14,050 nt of DNA from Flavobacteriaceae bacterium. Its GTDB lineage: Bacteria > Bacteroidota > Bacteroidia > Flavobacteriales > Flavobacteriaceae. The DNA lies in contig JAUWLK010000045.1 of the NCBI GenBank assembly GCA_030613745.1, positions 1-14,050 of the forward strand. Direction: 5' to 3'. Position 1 is the stretch's first letter. The number at the start of each line of letters is the position of its first letter. This document shows positions 1-6,642 of this stretch, one piece after another. A program made the translations under genes and the position numbers. The notes beneath the pieces were generated by a model. The model searched no databases. It saw nothing but the letters and a program-made list of their open reading frames with translations, and was not told the DNA's origin.

Positions 1-123
1 TTAAATGAACAAGGTGCTGCTAAAGATGCTTTAAAATGGGCTGCCAGAACTTACCTTGTTGCAGCTTTAGGCTCGATAGCTACATTGCTTTATTATTTAA
101 ATATTTATAGCAGTCGAAGTTAA
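1..123 (+). CDS. C-terminal end of a YugP-type zinc metallopeptidase (partial)
   Basis: The window opens inside a reading frame that codes 40 residues and stops with TAA at 121-123. The visible part has an AAKDALKWAARTY segment followed by one hydrophobic stretch (about residues 20-37) and a short polar end. This pattern resembles the C-terminus of the YugP family (Zn-dependent membrane peptidases), where a KxxLxxAAxTYVAAAL-type helix closes the protein. The catalytic HExxH part would lie upstream, outside the window, so the family call rests on the tail alone. The stop overlaps the stop of the converging Lrp-type gene by 4 bases, with no terminator between them. It could be another membrane protein with a similar last helix. 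Confidence 0.65.
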   Translation, partial: LNEQGAAKDALKWAARTYLVAALGSIATLLYYLNIYSSRS

Positions 124-584
124 ATTTTGATTTGTCTATCAATTTGTTGGTCCAATGAAATAAATGTTTCTGTTCTTGCTACTCCTTTAATATGTTGAAT
201 TTGATGGTTTAACACCTGCATTAAATGCTCATTATCTTTACAAATAATTTTTACAAAAATGGCATAATTACCTGTAGTATAATGACTTTCTATTACCTCA
301 TCTATCTCTTTCAATCGTTTTATTGCGTCTCTATATTTACTTGAACTATCTAAAAATATGCCTACAAAAGCCATGGTTTTATAACCTAATACTTTTGGGT
401 TTATTATAAATTTTGATCCGGCGATTAAACCTGATGCTTCTAACTTTCTTAATCGTTGATGAATTGCAGCGCCAGAAATTCCTATTTCTCTTGCTATACT
501 TAAAATAGGAGTTCTAGCATCTATCATTAATCGGTTTAAAATGATTTTGTCAATACCATCAATTTTAATATTCGAATTTTTCAT
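120..584 (-). CDS. Lrp/AsnC family transcriptional regulator
   Basis: A 154-residue protein of normal length for the leucine-responsive regulator family. Residues about 9-60 form the AsnC-type winged helix-turn-helix (IDKIILNRLMIDARTP, then IAREIGIS and AIHQRLRKLEASGLI, the recognition helix region). Residues about 68-145 form the RAM (amino-acid binding and oligomerisation) domain, with the GYKTMAFVGI strand and TGNYAIFVKI. Family members bind DNA as dimers or octamers and usually sense amino acids; the ligand here cannot be read from sequence. The gene lies downstream of the accC terminator (618-641), so it should have its own promoter, but I found no convincing TAnnTTTG box. Its 3' end converges on the zinc peptidase gene. 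Family call firm, target genes unknown. Confidence 0.93.
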   Translation of the reverse strand: MKNSNIKIDGIDKIILNRLMIDARTPILSIAREIGISGAAIHQRLRKLEASGLIAGSKFIINPKVLGYKTMAFVGIFLDSSSKYRDAIKRLKEIDEVIESHYTTGNYAIFVKIICKDNEHLMQVLNHQIQHIKGVARTETFISLDQQIDRQIKI

Positions 585-617
585 GCATTATAATTTATTA
601 GTAAAATTAAAAAATAA

Positions 618-641
618 AAGGATATGAGTTTTCATATCCTT
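618..641 (-). terminator. Intrinsic terminator of the fabH-accB-accC operon
   Basis: Perfect 10-bp inverted repeat AAGGATATGA / TCATATCCTT around a 4-base loop. Read on the minus strand it is followed by TTATTTTTTAATTTT, a good U-tract. It lies 32 bases beyond the accC stop and before the Lrp-type gene. Confidence 0.8.
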
Positions 642-673
642 CTATTTTTATTACAATTAACAACTAAAAATTT

Positions 674-2020
674 TTATTCTGGTTGTAAAACAAAATCTTC
701 CATAAATTTTGTTGTATAATTACCCGCTATATAATCAGGATTATCCATTAATTGTCGATGGAAAGGTATGGTCGTTTTTATACCTTCTATAACAAACTCA
801 TCCAAGGCTCTTTTCATTTTACTTATGGCTTCCTCACGTGTTTGTGCAGTAATTATCAATTTTGCAATCATGGAATCGTAATAAGGTGGAATTGTATAAC
901 CTGCATAAACATGAGTATCTACTCTAACTCCATGACCACCAGGAGAATGAAATATTGTTATTTTTCCCGGTGAAGGTCTGAAATCATTAAAAGGATCTTC
1001 AGCATTAATTCTACATTCTATTGAATGCATATTAGGAAAATAATTAATTCCTAAAATAGGTATACCTGCTGCTACTTTAATTTGTTCGCGTATCAAATCA
1101 AAATTAGCAATAACTTGTTCAGTAATAGGATGTTCTACTTGAATACGAGTATTCATTTCCATAAAGTAGAAATTTCTATTTTTATCTACCAAAAATTCTA
1201 CAGTACCTACTCCTTCATATTTTATAGATTCAGATGCTTTTACTGCAGCTTTTCCCATTTTTTCACGCAAAGATTTCGTCATAAATGGAGAAGGTGTTTC
1301 TTCTGTTAGTTTTTGATGTCTACGTTGGATAGAACAATCTCTTTCAGACAAATGACATGCTTTACCTATTGAATCACCAATTATTTGAATTTCAATATGA
1401 CGTGGTTCTTCAATTAATTTTTCCATATACATCGCATCATTTCCAAAAGCTGCTTTTGCCTCTTGACGAGCAGATTCCCACGCATTTTGTAAATCTTCTG
1501 GTTTCCAAACTGCTCTCATTCCTTTACCTCCTCCTCCAGCAGTAGCTTTAAGCATAACAGGATAACCAATTTTTATTGCTAATTTTTCTGCAACGGGTAA
1601 AGATGAAATAATTCCATTAGAACCAGGAATTGTTGGTACACCAGCTTTTTTCATGGTTGATATAGCTGAAGCTTTATCTCCCATTAAATTAATCATTTCA
1701 TCTGTTGCACCAATAAATTTTATACCTTGTTCTTCACATATTTTTGAAAAACGAGCATTTTCAGCTAAAAACCCATAACCAGGATGTATGGCGTCAGCAT
1801 TTGTTATTTCGGCTGCTGAAATTATATTTGAAATTTTTAAATAAGACTCACTACTTGACGGCGGACCAATACAAACGGCTTCATCTGCAAATCTAACATG
1901 TAAACTTTCAGCATCGGCAGTTGAATACCCTGCGCCAGATTTTATATTCATTTCTCTACAGGTTCTTATAATACGAAGTGCTATTTCCCCTCTATTGGCA
2001 ATTAATATCTTTTTAAACAT
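674..2020 (-). CDS. accC: Acetyl-CoA carboxylase, biotin carboxylase subunit
   Basis: AccC carboxylates the biotin on AccB using ATP and bicarbonate, the first half-reaction of acetyl-CoA carboxylase in the cytoplasm. The 448-residue length is normal. Visible in order: N-terminal carbamoyl-phosphate-synthase-like domain (KKILIANRGEIALRI, residues 3-17), IHPGYGFLAEN (79-89), the ATP-grasp glycine-rich loop KATAGGGGKGM (158-168), EEPRHIEIQI with His208, Glu275, the FMEMNTRIQVEH segment with Glu288, Asn290 and Arg292, and the C-terminal domain beginning near ECRINAEDP. All expected active-site residues are present. It is the last gene of fabH-accB-accC, 96 bases after accB across a palindromic element, and is closed by a hairpin terminator. 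Residues 28-31 read SGAG where most homologues have TVAV; see findings. Confidence 0.97.
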   Translation of the reverse strand: MFKKILIANRGEIALRIIRTCREMNIKSGAGYSTADAESLHVRFADEAVCIGPPSSSESYLKISNIISAAEITNADAIHPGYGFLAENARFSKICEEQGIKFIGATDEMINLMGDKASAISTMKKAGVPTIPGSNGIISSLPVAEKLAIKIGYPVMLKATAGGGGKGMRAVWKPEDLQNAWESARQEAKAAFGNDAMYMEKLIEEPRHIEIQIIGDSIGKACHLSERDCSIQRRHQKLTEETPSPFMTKSLREKMGKAAVKASESIKYEGVGTVEFLVDKNRNFYFMEMNTRIQVEHPITEQVIANFDLIREQIKVAAGIPILGINYFPNMHSIECRINAEDPFNDFRPSPGKITIFHSPGGHGVRVDTHVYAGYTIPPYYDSMIAKLIITAQTREEAISKMKRALDEFVIEGIKTTIPFHRQLMDNPDYIAGNYTTKFMEDFVLQPE

Positions 2021-2029
2021 AACTCAGGT

Positions 2030-2113
2030 TTTAAAAATTTCATATTCCAATCCCGAAATTTCGGGGCAAATTCCAAATATTGGATTTTGAGATTTGTTTT
2101 TGGAATTTTTAAA
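2030..2113. repeat. Palindromic intergenic element between accB and accC
   Basis: The 96-base gap holds nested inverted repeats. There is a perfect 14-bp palindrome CCCGAAATTTCGGG at 2052-2065, a small hairpin TCCAA-ATA-TTGGA at 2072-2084, and an outer pair TTTAAAAATT (2030-2039) / AATTTTTAAA (2104-2113), with ATTCCAA (2044-2050) / TTGGAAT (2100-2106) just inside. The central palindrome is far more GC-rich than its surroundings. The structure resembles the small palindromic repeats scattered between genes in many flavobacterial genomes. There is no U-tract directly after the central stem on the minus strand, so it is not a normal terminator. It could be an mRNA processing or stability element, or simply a non-autonomous repeat. 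Confidence 0.6.
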
Positions 2114-2116
2114 TTG

Positions 2117-2599
2117 TTATGATGGATCAACTAAAAATAATGGTTGATCAAATTCAACCGGAGAAGAATCATCTACTAAAACTTTAACGATTTTACCTGC
2201 TACTTCTGACTCAACTTCATTGAACAATTTCATAGCTTCAATAATACAGACTGTATCTCCCACATCAATGGTATCACCAACTTTTACAAAAGAAGATTTA
2301 TCTGGTGATGGTTTTCTATAAAAAGTTCCAATAATTGGAGACTTAACTGTTATGTATTTTGAATCCTCATCTTGATTCTCTTCAGAAGAAGTTGCTGATT
2401 CCGTTTGAACTGGTATTGGCGCAGCAGCTTGTACAGCTATCGGTATCTGCTCGGCCATTGGTTGTTGAATAATTGTAGTTTCAGTTTTTCCAACACCAGT
2501 TTTAATAGTTATTTTTAAATCTTTCAGTTCTAATTTAACTTCGCTTACACCAGATTTTGCAACAAATTTAATCAGATTTTGAATTTCTTTTAATTCCAT
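2117..2599 (-). CDS. accB: Acetyl-CoA carboxylase biotin carboxyl carrier protein
   Basis: AccB carries the biotin that AccC carboxylates and the carboxyltransferase then uses to make malonyl-CoA. With the start at 2599 it is 160 residues, normal for the family. Residues 1-35 are the conserved N-terminal segment (MELKEIQNLIKFVAKSGVSE). About 36-80 is a flexible Pro/Ala/Glu/Gln-rich linker. About 82-158 is the biotinyl domain with SPIIGTFYRKPSPD and the biotinylation motif EAMKL (121-125), biotin on Lys124. The frame stays open upstream to 2692, but that extension would overlap the end of fabH and does not resemble AccB, so the ATG at 2597-2599 is chosen. It begins 25 bases after fabH, which supports co-transcription. 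Confidence 0.96.
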   Translation of the reverse strand: MELKEIQNLIKFVAKSGVSEVKLELKDLKITIKTGVGKTETTIIQQPMAEQIPIAVQAAAPIPVQTESATSSEENQDEDSKYITVKSPIIGTFYRKPSPDKSSFVKVGDTIDVGDTVCIIEAMKLFNEVESEVAGKIVKVLVDDSSPVEFDQPLFLVDPS

Positions 2600-2624
2600 A
2601 ATATTGTATTTTGAATGTTGTTTT

Positions 2625-3620
2625 TTAAGAATTGTATCCCCATTTAAGATACATTGCTCCCCAAGAAAATCCTCCTCCAAAAGCAGTAACAATTATATTA
2701 TCTCCTTTTTTTAATTGAGTTTCATAATCAGCAAACAATAAAGGTATTGTAGCTGAAGTCGTATTACCATATTTCTGAATATTCATCATTACTTTCGAAG
2801 TATCTAACTTCATTCGTCTTGCAGTTGCTTCAATAATGCGTTTATTTGCTTGGTGTGGGGCTAACCAAGATATATCATCGTTGGTTAAACTATTTTTCTT
2901 CATTATTTTCTCACTTGCATCTGCCATATTAAAAACAGCATTTTTAAAAACTGTTTTTCCATCCTGTTTAACAAAATTTAATTTATCATCAAAATTTTCT
3001 TTCGATAAAGGTAGTACAGATCCTCCAACAGCAACTTTTAAAAATTCTCTACCTGAACCATCTGTTCTTAAATACTCATCCATTAACCCCATACCCTCTT
3101 CATTTGGTTCAAATAAAACAGCTCCTGCACCATCGCCAAAAATAATACAAGTTGTTCTATCTGTATAATCAATCATTGATGAACATTTATCAGCACCAAT
3201 TAACAATACTTTTTTATATTTACCAGCTTCTATAAAGCTGGAAGCAACTGACATACCATATAAAAAACTTGAACATGCTGAATCTAAATCAAAGGAAAAT
3301 GCATTAGTAGCTCCAATCATAGTAGCTACATAAGCAGAAGTAGATGCTGCTTGCATATCAGGGGTTGCAGTTGCAACAATTACTAATTCAATTTCTTTTG
3401 GATCAATATTTTTTTTAGCAATTAAATCTTCTGCCGCTTTAATTCCCAAATAAGAAGTGCCTTTATTTTCGCCTTTTAAAATTCTTCTTTCTTTTATTCC
3501 AGTCCGAGTTATAATCCATTCATCATTTGTATCAACCAAAGTTTCCAGTTCTTTATTGGTAAGTATATAATCTGGAACATATTTCCCAACAGCCGTTATT
3601 GCAGCAGTAATTTTAGTCAT
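2625..3620 (-). CDS. fabH: Beta-ketoacyl-ACP synthase III
   Basis: FabH starts fatty acid synthesis by condensing an acyl-CoA with malonyl-ACP in the cytoplasm. The 331-residue protein has the thiolase fold signature and a complete Cys-His-Asn triad: Cys116 in LDSACSSFLYG, His256 in APHQANKRI, Asn286 in YGNTTSATIP. ITRTGIKERR (37-46) and the C-terminal GGGFSWGAM are also typical. In this phylum the starter is often a branched or short acyl-CoA; the sequence does not settle which. It is the first gene of fabH-accB-accC and is cut off from the upstream yceD-rpmF unit by a strong terminator, so it needs its own promoter (candidate at 3695-3702). No plsX or fabD lies beside it. Confidence 0.97.
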   Translation of the reverse strand: MTKITAAITAVGKYVPDYILTNKELETLVDTNDEWIITRTGIKERRILKGENKGTSYLGIKAAEDLIAKKNIDPKEIELVIVATATPDMQAASTSAYVATMIGATNAFSFDLDSACSSFLYGMSVASSFIEAGKYKKVLLIGADKCSSMIDYTDRTTCIIFGDGAGAVLFEPNEEGMGLMDEYLRTDGSGREFLKVAVGGSVLPLSKENFDDKLNFVKQDGKTVFKNAVFNMADASEKIMKKNSLTNDDISWLAPHQANKRIIEATARRMKLDTSKVMMNIQKYGNTTSATIPLLFADYETQLKKGDNIIVTAFGGGFSWGAMYLKWGYNS

Positions 3621-3694
3621 AATTAAATTTTTACTGTATGTCTTTTAATAATAAGTAAAATTTTATTTTTGTTTTTACACTCTAAAATAGTGTC

Positions 3695-3702
3695 CAAAAG
3701 TA
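3695..3702 (-). promoter_or_regulatory. Candidate -7 box for fabH-accB-accC
   Basis: Minus-strand TACTTTTG matches the Bacteroidota -7 consensus TAnnTTTG. It lies between the upstream terminator and fabH and would give a leader of about 70 bases. The nearest TTTG upstream is 24 bases away, longer than the usual 19-21, so the -33 element is weak. Such a box is expected occasionally by chance in DNA this rich in A and T. Confidence 0.4.
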
Positions 3703-3767
3703 AGGAATTTAATTTTGGATTTTGAACAAAAAATTACATTTTTTAACCATTATTTACTATAATCAAT

Positions 3768-3797
3768 GAAAAAACCCTCAAAATTGAGGGTTTTTTC
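3768..3797 (-). terminator. Intrinsic terminator after rpmF
   Basis: Perfect 14-bp inverted repeat centred on CCCTCAA / TTGAGGG, flanked by A6 and T6 tracts, with a 2-base gap at the centre. On the minus strand it follows rpmF by about 18 bases and ends in T6. Because the stem is symmetrical with A and T tails it could work in both directions. It separates yceD-rpmF from fabH-accB-accC. Confidence 0.88.
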
Positions 3798-3815
3798 ACA
3801 CTTTTTGATAATTTC

Positions 3816-4010
3816 TTATGCAAGGTTTTCTCCAGAATCAATCAATACTTGACCTCTGTAATAAAGTTTTCCTTCATGCCAATGAGCTCTGTGGTATAAA
3901 TGAGCTTCACCTGTTGTTGGATCTTTTGCAATTTGAGGAACTACAGCTTTATAATGTGTTCTTCTTTTATTTCTTCTCTGTTTTGAGATTTTTCTTTTAG
4001 GATGCGCCAT
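3816..4010 (-). CDS. rpmF: 50S ribosomal protein bL32, cysteine-free form
   Basis: A 64-residue basic protein beginning MAHPKRKISKQRRNKRRTHY, the clear signature of bL32 of the large ribosomal subunit. The middle TGEAHLYHRAHWHEGKLYYRG fits flavobacterial bL32. The usual zinc-binding cysteines are absent altogether: the position that often reads CPxTGE reads DPTTGE here. This is therefore the zinc-independent type. It starts 2 bases after the stop of yceD and is followed by a strong terminator, so yceD-rpmF form one short transcription unit, an arrangement widespread in bacteria. Confidence 0.96.
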   Translation of the reverse strand: MAHPKRKISKQRRNKRRTHYKAVVPQIAKDPTTGEAHLYHRAHWHEGKLYYRGQVLIDSGENLA

Positions 4011-4012
4011 CT

Positions 4013-4549
4013 TTATATATTTTTATCTGTTAGTAACTTTTTTAAATCTTCCCATCTAGGGTCAATTTCATTCAAATTCTTATTTTTATTTGGTTGTAAT
4101 TCTTTAAGCTTTTCTAATATTGGTGATTGTAATGAGCCATCTTCAATACCTGGATGCACCCTTTTTTTAGGAACAGCCAAAATAATCATTTCATATATAT
4201 ATTGTGCAACATTTATTTGGTGTTCGCCATAAGGAATTATCAAAATTTCTTCATTATCATCATTAAATTCATTACCAAATTTTACAACGATATTTAATTT
4301 ACCAATAACATCTTGATCGTAGGCTTCATTTGATACATCACAGGCAACATTAACTGTACCTTTAGCAGAGAAATGGAGCTCTAACAAAGTACTTTTTTTA
4401 ACAAATTCTAGGTTAACTAATACATTAGTACTAAAAAATTCATCATAATTAAAAGCTTCAAAGAACTGATTTTCAATTTTATATTCAAAATGAGAAATTC
4501 CTTCTTTTAAACCGAAAAGAGAAATATCATAATCTTTCAACATTTTCAT
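4013..4549 (-). CDS. YceD/DUF177 family protein
   Basis: A 178-residue protein of the YceD (DUF177) family, typically encoded immediately upstream of rpmF as here. In other bacteria the family is linked to 23S rRNA processing or accumulation; that role is transferred by family. Visible features are the N-terminal LKDYDISLFGLKEGISHFEY, the LELHFSAKGTVNVACDVSNE segment (one Cys of the family's CxRC-like site is kept, as CDV), the acidic loop FNDDNEEILIIPYGE, and the C-terminal DPRWEDLKKLL that many members share. The start is set at 4549 because an upstream ATG at 4573 would sit inside the -7 box at 4571-4578 and adds residues not seen in the family; 4543 is also possible. Confidence 0.88.
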   Translation of the reverse strand: MKMLKDYDISLFGLKEGISHFEYKIENQFFEAFNYDEFFSTNVLVNLEFVKKSTLLELHFSAKGTVNVACDVSNEAYDQDVIGKLNIVVKFGNEFNDDNEEILIIPYGEHQINVAQYIYEMIILAVPKKRVHPGIEDGSLQSPILEKLKELQPNKNKNLNEIDPRWEDLKKLLTDKNI

Positions 4550-4570
4550 CAAAATATAAATTTGAGCGCG

Positions 4571-4578
4571 CAAAGTTA
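4571..4578 (-). promoter_or_regulatory. Candidate -7 box for yceD-rpmF
   Basis: Minus-strand TAACTTTG is an exact match to TAnnTTTG in a very common flavobacterial form. It would place the transcript start near 4566 and leave a leader of under 20 bases before the ATG at 4549. No clear TTG is seen at the -33 spacing. Confidence 0.5.
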
Positions 4579-4625
4579 ATAAAATATAACTTATTAAAAA
4601 ATTACTTTACAAAAAATATTGCGAT

Positions 4626-5669
4626 TTATTTATCTTTATTGGATTTTAATTTGTTTTCAATTAACGACTTATACTCATTTCGTGTTTTATATATAGAAAT
4701 TGCACTAAACAGCGCTTCTTTAAATGAATTATTATTTGCTATTCCTTTTCCAGCAATTTCATAAGCTGTACCATGATCTGGCGAGGTTCTTATTCTACTT
4801 AATCCCGCAGTAAAGTTAACTCCGTTTCCAAATGATAGCGTTTTAAATGGCGCCAAACCTTGATCGTGGTACATTGCTAAAACTGCATCAAATTTTTTGT
4901 AACTTTCACTTCCAAAAAAACTATCTGCTGCATAAGGACCATAAACTAATTTTCCTGTTTTTTGAATTTCTTCGATGACAGGCTTAACAATTTCATCATC
5001 TTCAGTACCAATAACTCCATTATCACCACAATGCGGATTTAAACCTAATATTGCAATTTTTGGTTTTCTAATATTAAAATCCTCCACCAATGTAGAGTGC
5101 ATAATTTCAACTTTCTTTTTAATTAATTCAGAAGTGATTGTTTCGGCAACTTTATTTATTGGAATATGACCAGTAATCAAACCAATTCTTAAATCATTTG
5201 TCATTAAAATCATCAAACTTTCTCCATCAAAATTATTTTCCAAATACTCTGTATGACCTTTAAAATTAAATTTATCAGATTGTATATTATGTTTATTGAT
5301 AGGAGCTGTTACCAATACATCAATATCATTTTCTTTTAATGCATTTGTTGCACTTTGCAATGATTCAAATGCACAATTACCAGAAATTTCAGTTGCTTCA
5401 CCTAATTCAATATCAATCAATTCTTTCCAAATATTCAATAAGTTAACTTTATTGTGAGTTGCTTTTTTAACAAAATCAATACCATGCACTTGGGTATTAA
5501 TATTCAAAGCTTTTTTATGATAACTTATAACTTTGGTTGAAGCAAAAATTATTGGTATACAAAAATCCAGCATTCTATTATCTTCAAATGTTTTTAAGAT
5601 TATTTCAATTCCAATCCCGTTTGTATCCCCGACCGATATACCTACTTTTATTTTTTCAGATTTCTTCAT
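4626..5669 (-). CDS. pdxA: 4-hydroxythreonine-4-phosphate dehydrogenase
   Basis: PdxA oxidises 4-phosphohydroxy-L-threonine with NAD(P)+ in the DXP-dependent route to pyridoxal 5'-phosphate. The 347-residue protein has the family start KVGISVGDTNGIGIE (8-22), the TAPINK loop (121-126), GHTEYL with His139, and three metal ligands: His168 in LITGHIP, His213 in LNPHCGD, and His268 in MYHDQGLAPFK. SRIRTSPDHGTA (291-302) completes the active site. Length is slightly above the usual 330 residues. It ends about 50 bases before the yceD promoter box and diverges from ribE across a 128-base spacer. A partner pdxJ is not in the window. Confidence 0.97.
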   Translation of the reverse strand: MKKSEKIKVGISVGDTNGIGIEIILKTFEDNRMLDFCIPIIFASTKVISYHKKALNINTQVHGIDFVKKATHNKVNLLNIWKELIDIELGEATEISGNCAFESLQSATNALKENDIDVLVTAPINKHNIQSDKFNFKGHTEYLENNFDGESLMILMTNDLRIGLITGHIPINKVAETITSELIKKKVEIMHSTLVEDFNIRKPKIAILGLNPHCGDNGVIGTEDDEIVKPVIEEIQKTGKLVYGPYAADSFFGSESYKKFDAVLAMYHDQGLAPFKTLSFGNGVNFTAGLSRIRTSPDHGTAYEIAGKGIANNNSFKEALFSAISIYKTRNEYKSLIENKLKSNKDK

Positions 5670-5688
5670 CCAACTTAGTAATAATTAT

Positions 5689-5779
5689 TAATTTTGTACT
5701 ATCAAATAAATACAAATTATTTACTTTATAAATAAAAAGAAAATAATAAAATTTTATTTAAAACTTTTTGACAAATTTA
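5689..5779. promoter_or_regulatory. Divergent pdxA/ribE spacer with weak promoter boxes
   Basis: In the 128-base very AT-rich spacer, the plus strand has TAATTTTG (5689-5696), facing ribE, and the minus strand has TAAATTTG (5772-5779), facing pdxA. Both match TAnnTTTG, but neither has a good TTG at the correct spacing, and each would give a leader of about 100 bases. Such matches are not rare by chance here. I see no FMN riboswitch features ahead of ribE. Confidence 0.25.
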
Positions 5780-5797
5780 ATCAATAAAAATTAAAAT

Positions 5798-6382
5798 ATG
5801 TTTACAGGTATTATTGAAAAAATAGGAAAGATTGTTGATTTAAAAAAAGATAAAGAAAATTTACATATAACTGTAAAAAGCGATATCTCTTCAGAACTAA
5901 AAATTGACCAAAGTTTATCTCATGATGGAATCTGCTTAACTGTAATTGATATTAATAATGGCACACATACAGTTACGGCTATTAAAGAAACCATAGATAA
6001 ATCAAATATCGGGCAATTAAAAATAAATGATACAATTAATCTAGAAAGAGCTATGCAGTTAAATGCCAGGTTAGATGGTCATATTGTTCAGGGTCATGTT
6101 GACCAAGTTGGAAAATGTACAGATATTAAAGAAGTTGAAGGTAGCTGGGTTTTTACTTTTTCTTATGATAATAAATTAAATAATCTTACCATTGAAAAAG
6201 GATCAATTACTGTAAATGGTGTTAGTCTTACTGTTGTAGACTCAAAAAAAAATAGTTTTAGTGTGGCAATTATTCCTTTCACATATGAAAATACCAATTT
6301 TAACAAAATAAAAGTGAATGATTATGTTAATTTAGAATTTGATGTAATTGGAAAGTATGTTGCGAAACTTTTGCAACTATAG
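5798..6382 (+). CDS. ribE: Riboflavin synthase, alpha subunit
   Basis: Converts two molecules of 6,7-dimethyl-8-ribityllumazine into riboflavin and a pyrimidinedione, in the cytoplasm as a trimer. The 194-residue protein has the two homologous lumazine-binding barrels. The first (about 1-92) has the diagnostic start MFTGIIEKIGKI and HDGICLTV with Cys46. The second (about 93-188) has LDGHIVQGHVDQVGKC with His100 and NGVSLTVVD. The start is certain because MFTGIIE is the conserved N-terminus. The gene is alone on the plus strand; its stop lies one base from the stop of the converging PID-CTERM gene. The same enzyme is called ribC in some genomes. Confidence 0.97.
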   Translation: MFTGIIEKIGKIVDLKKDKENLHITVKSDISSELKIDQSLSHDGICLTVIDINNGTHTVTAIKETIDKSNIGQLKINDTINLERAMQLNARLDGHIVQGHVDQVGKCTDIKEVEGSWVFTFSYDNKLNNLTIEKGSITVNGVSLTVVDSKKNSFSVAIIPFTYENTNFNKIKVNDYVNLEFDVIGKYVAKLLQL

Positions 6383-6383
6383 A

Positions 6384-6563
6384 TTATTTATTTTTATTTC
6401 GCAATTTATTTATACCATAAAGTATACCTGCTGCAAACAAAGCAAACAATCCTCCATCAATGGGAACAATTGGTTTTGGTGGTGGTGGTCCAGTAGCAAA
6501 CGCAATATCAGCAATCATAAACAGGCTTAGAAATATAACTGCCTTAAGGTAATTGTTAGCCAT
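6384..6563 (-). CDS. PID-CTERM protein-sorting domain small protein
   Basis: A 59-residue protein easily missed because of its size. In order: a hydrophobic N-terminal signal segment (about residues 6-23, MANNYLKAVIFLSLFMIADI then AFA, with likely cleavage after AFA), a short proline run GPPPPKPIV, the tripeptide PID (34-36), a second hydrophobic helix (about 39-50) and a basic tail KLRNKNK. This layout (signal, proline-rich spacer, P-I-D-x-G, helix, basic end) is that of the PID-CTERM proteins of Bacteroidota, named by analogy with PEP-CTERM sorting signals; the sorting enzyme is not in the window. Almost the whole protein is signal, so cargo is minimal. Its promoter at 6611-6642 is good. 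The opposite strand also has an open frame with a tryptophan run, which is merely the shadow of the proline codons. Confidence 0.85.
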   Translation of the reverse strand: MANNYLKAVIFLSLFMIADIAFATGPPPPKPIVPIDGGLFALFAAGILYGINKLRNKNK

Positions 6564-6590
6564 ATAATTTCATTCTTTAATTCAATAACG

Positions 6591-6642
6591 AAAATATCTC
6601 AATAATGTTGCAAATATATAAAAAGGATATAAAATATCTCAA
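6591..6642. repeat. Two direct copies of AAAATATCTCAA, 40 bases apart
   Basis: AAAATATCTCAA occurs at 6591-6602 and again at 6631-6642. Similarity fades after a few further bases (TAATGTT against CAACATT). One copy overlaps the -33 element and the other sits near the predicted transcript start, so they bracket the promoter of the PID-CTERM gene. They may be regulator half-sites or the remains of a short duplication. Confidence 0.45.
6611..6642 (-). promoter_or_regulatory. Promoter of the PID-CTERM gene
   Basis: On the minus strand, TTG (6640-6642), a 21-base spacer, then TATATTTG (6611-6618), an exact Bacteroidota -33/-7 pair. The transcript would start near 6605 with a leader of about 40 bases. 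The spacing is identical to that of the TetR promoter at 10623-10655. Confidence 0.6.

Noticed and set aside
2600..2692. Upstream extension of accB by 31 residues
   Set aside because: It would overlap the end of fabH by 68 bases and the added residues do not resemble AccB; the conserved N-terminus begins at 2599.
4550..4573. Upstream start for yceD at 4573
   Set aside because: It lies within the candidate -7 box TAACTTTG and would not be transcribed from that promoter.
4573..4592. Hairpin AAGTTA/TAACTT after pdxA as a terminator
   Set aside because: The stem is only 6 bp with one G-C pair, and it overlaps the yceD promoter box.
5697..5797. Possible FMN riboswitch ahead of ribE
   Set aside because: The stretch is almost pure A and T and lacks the conserved GC-rich helices of the FMN aptamer.
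6348..6530. Plus-strand frame with a tryptophan run opposite the PID-CTERM gene
   Set aside because: The Trp codons are the complement of the proline codons in the real gene; the frame starts inside ribE and has no family features.
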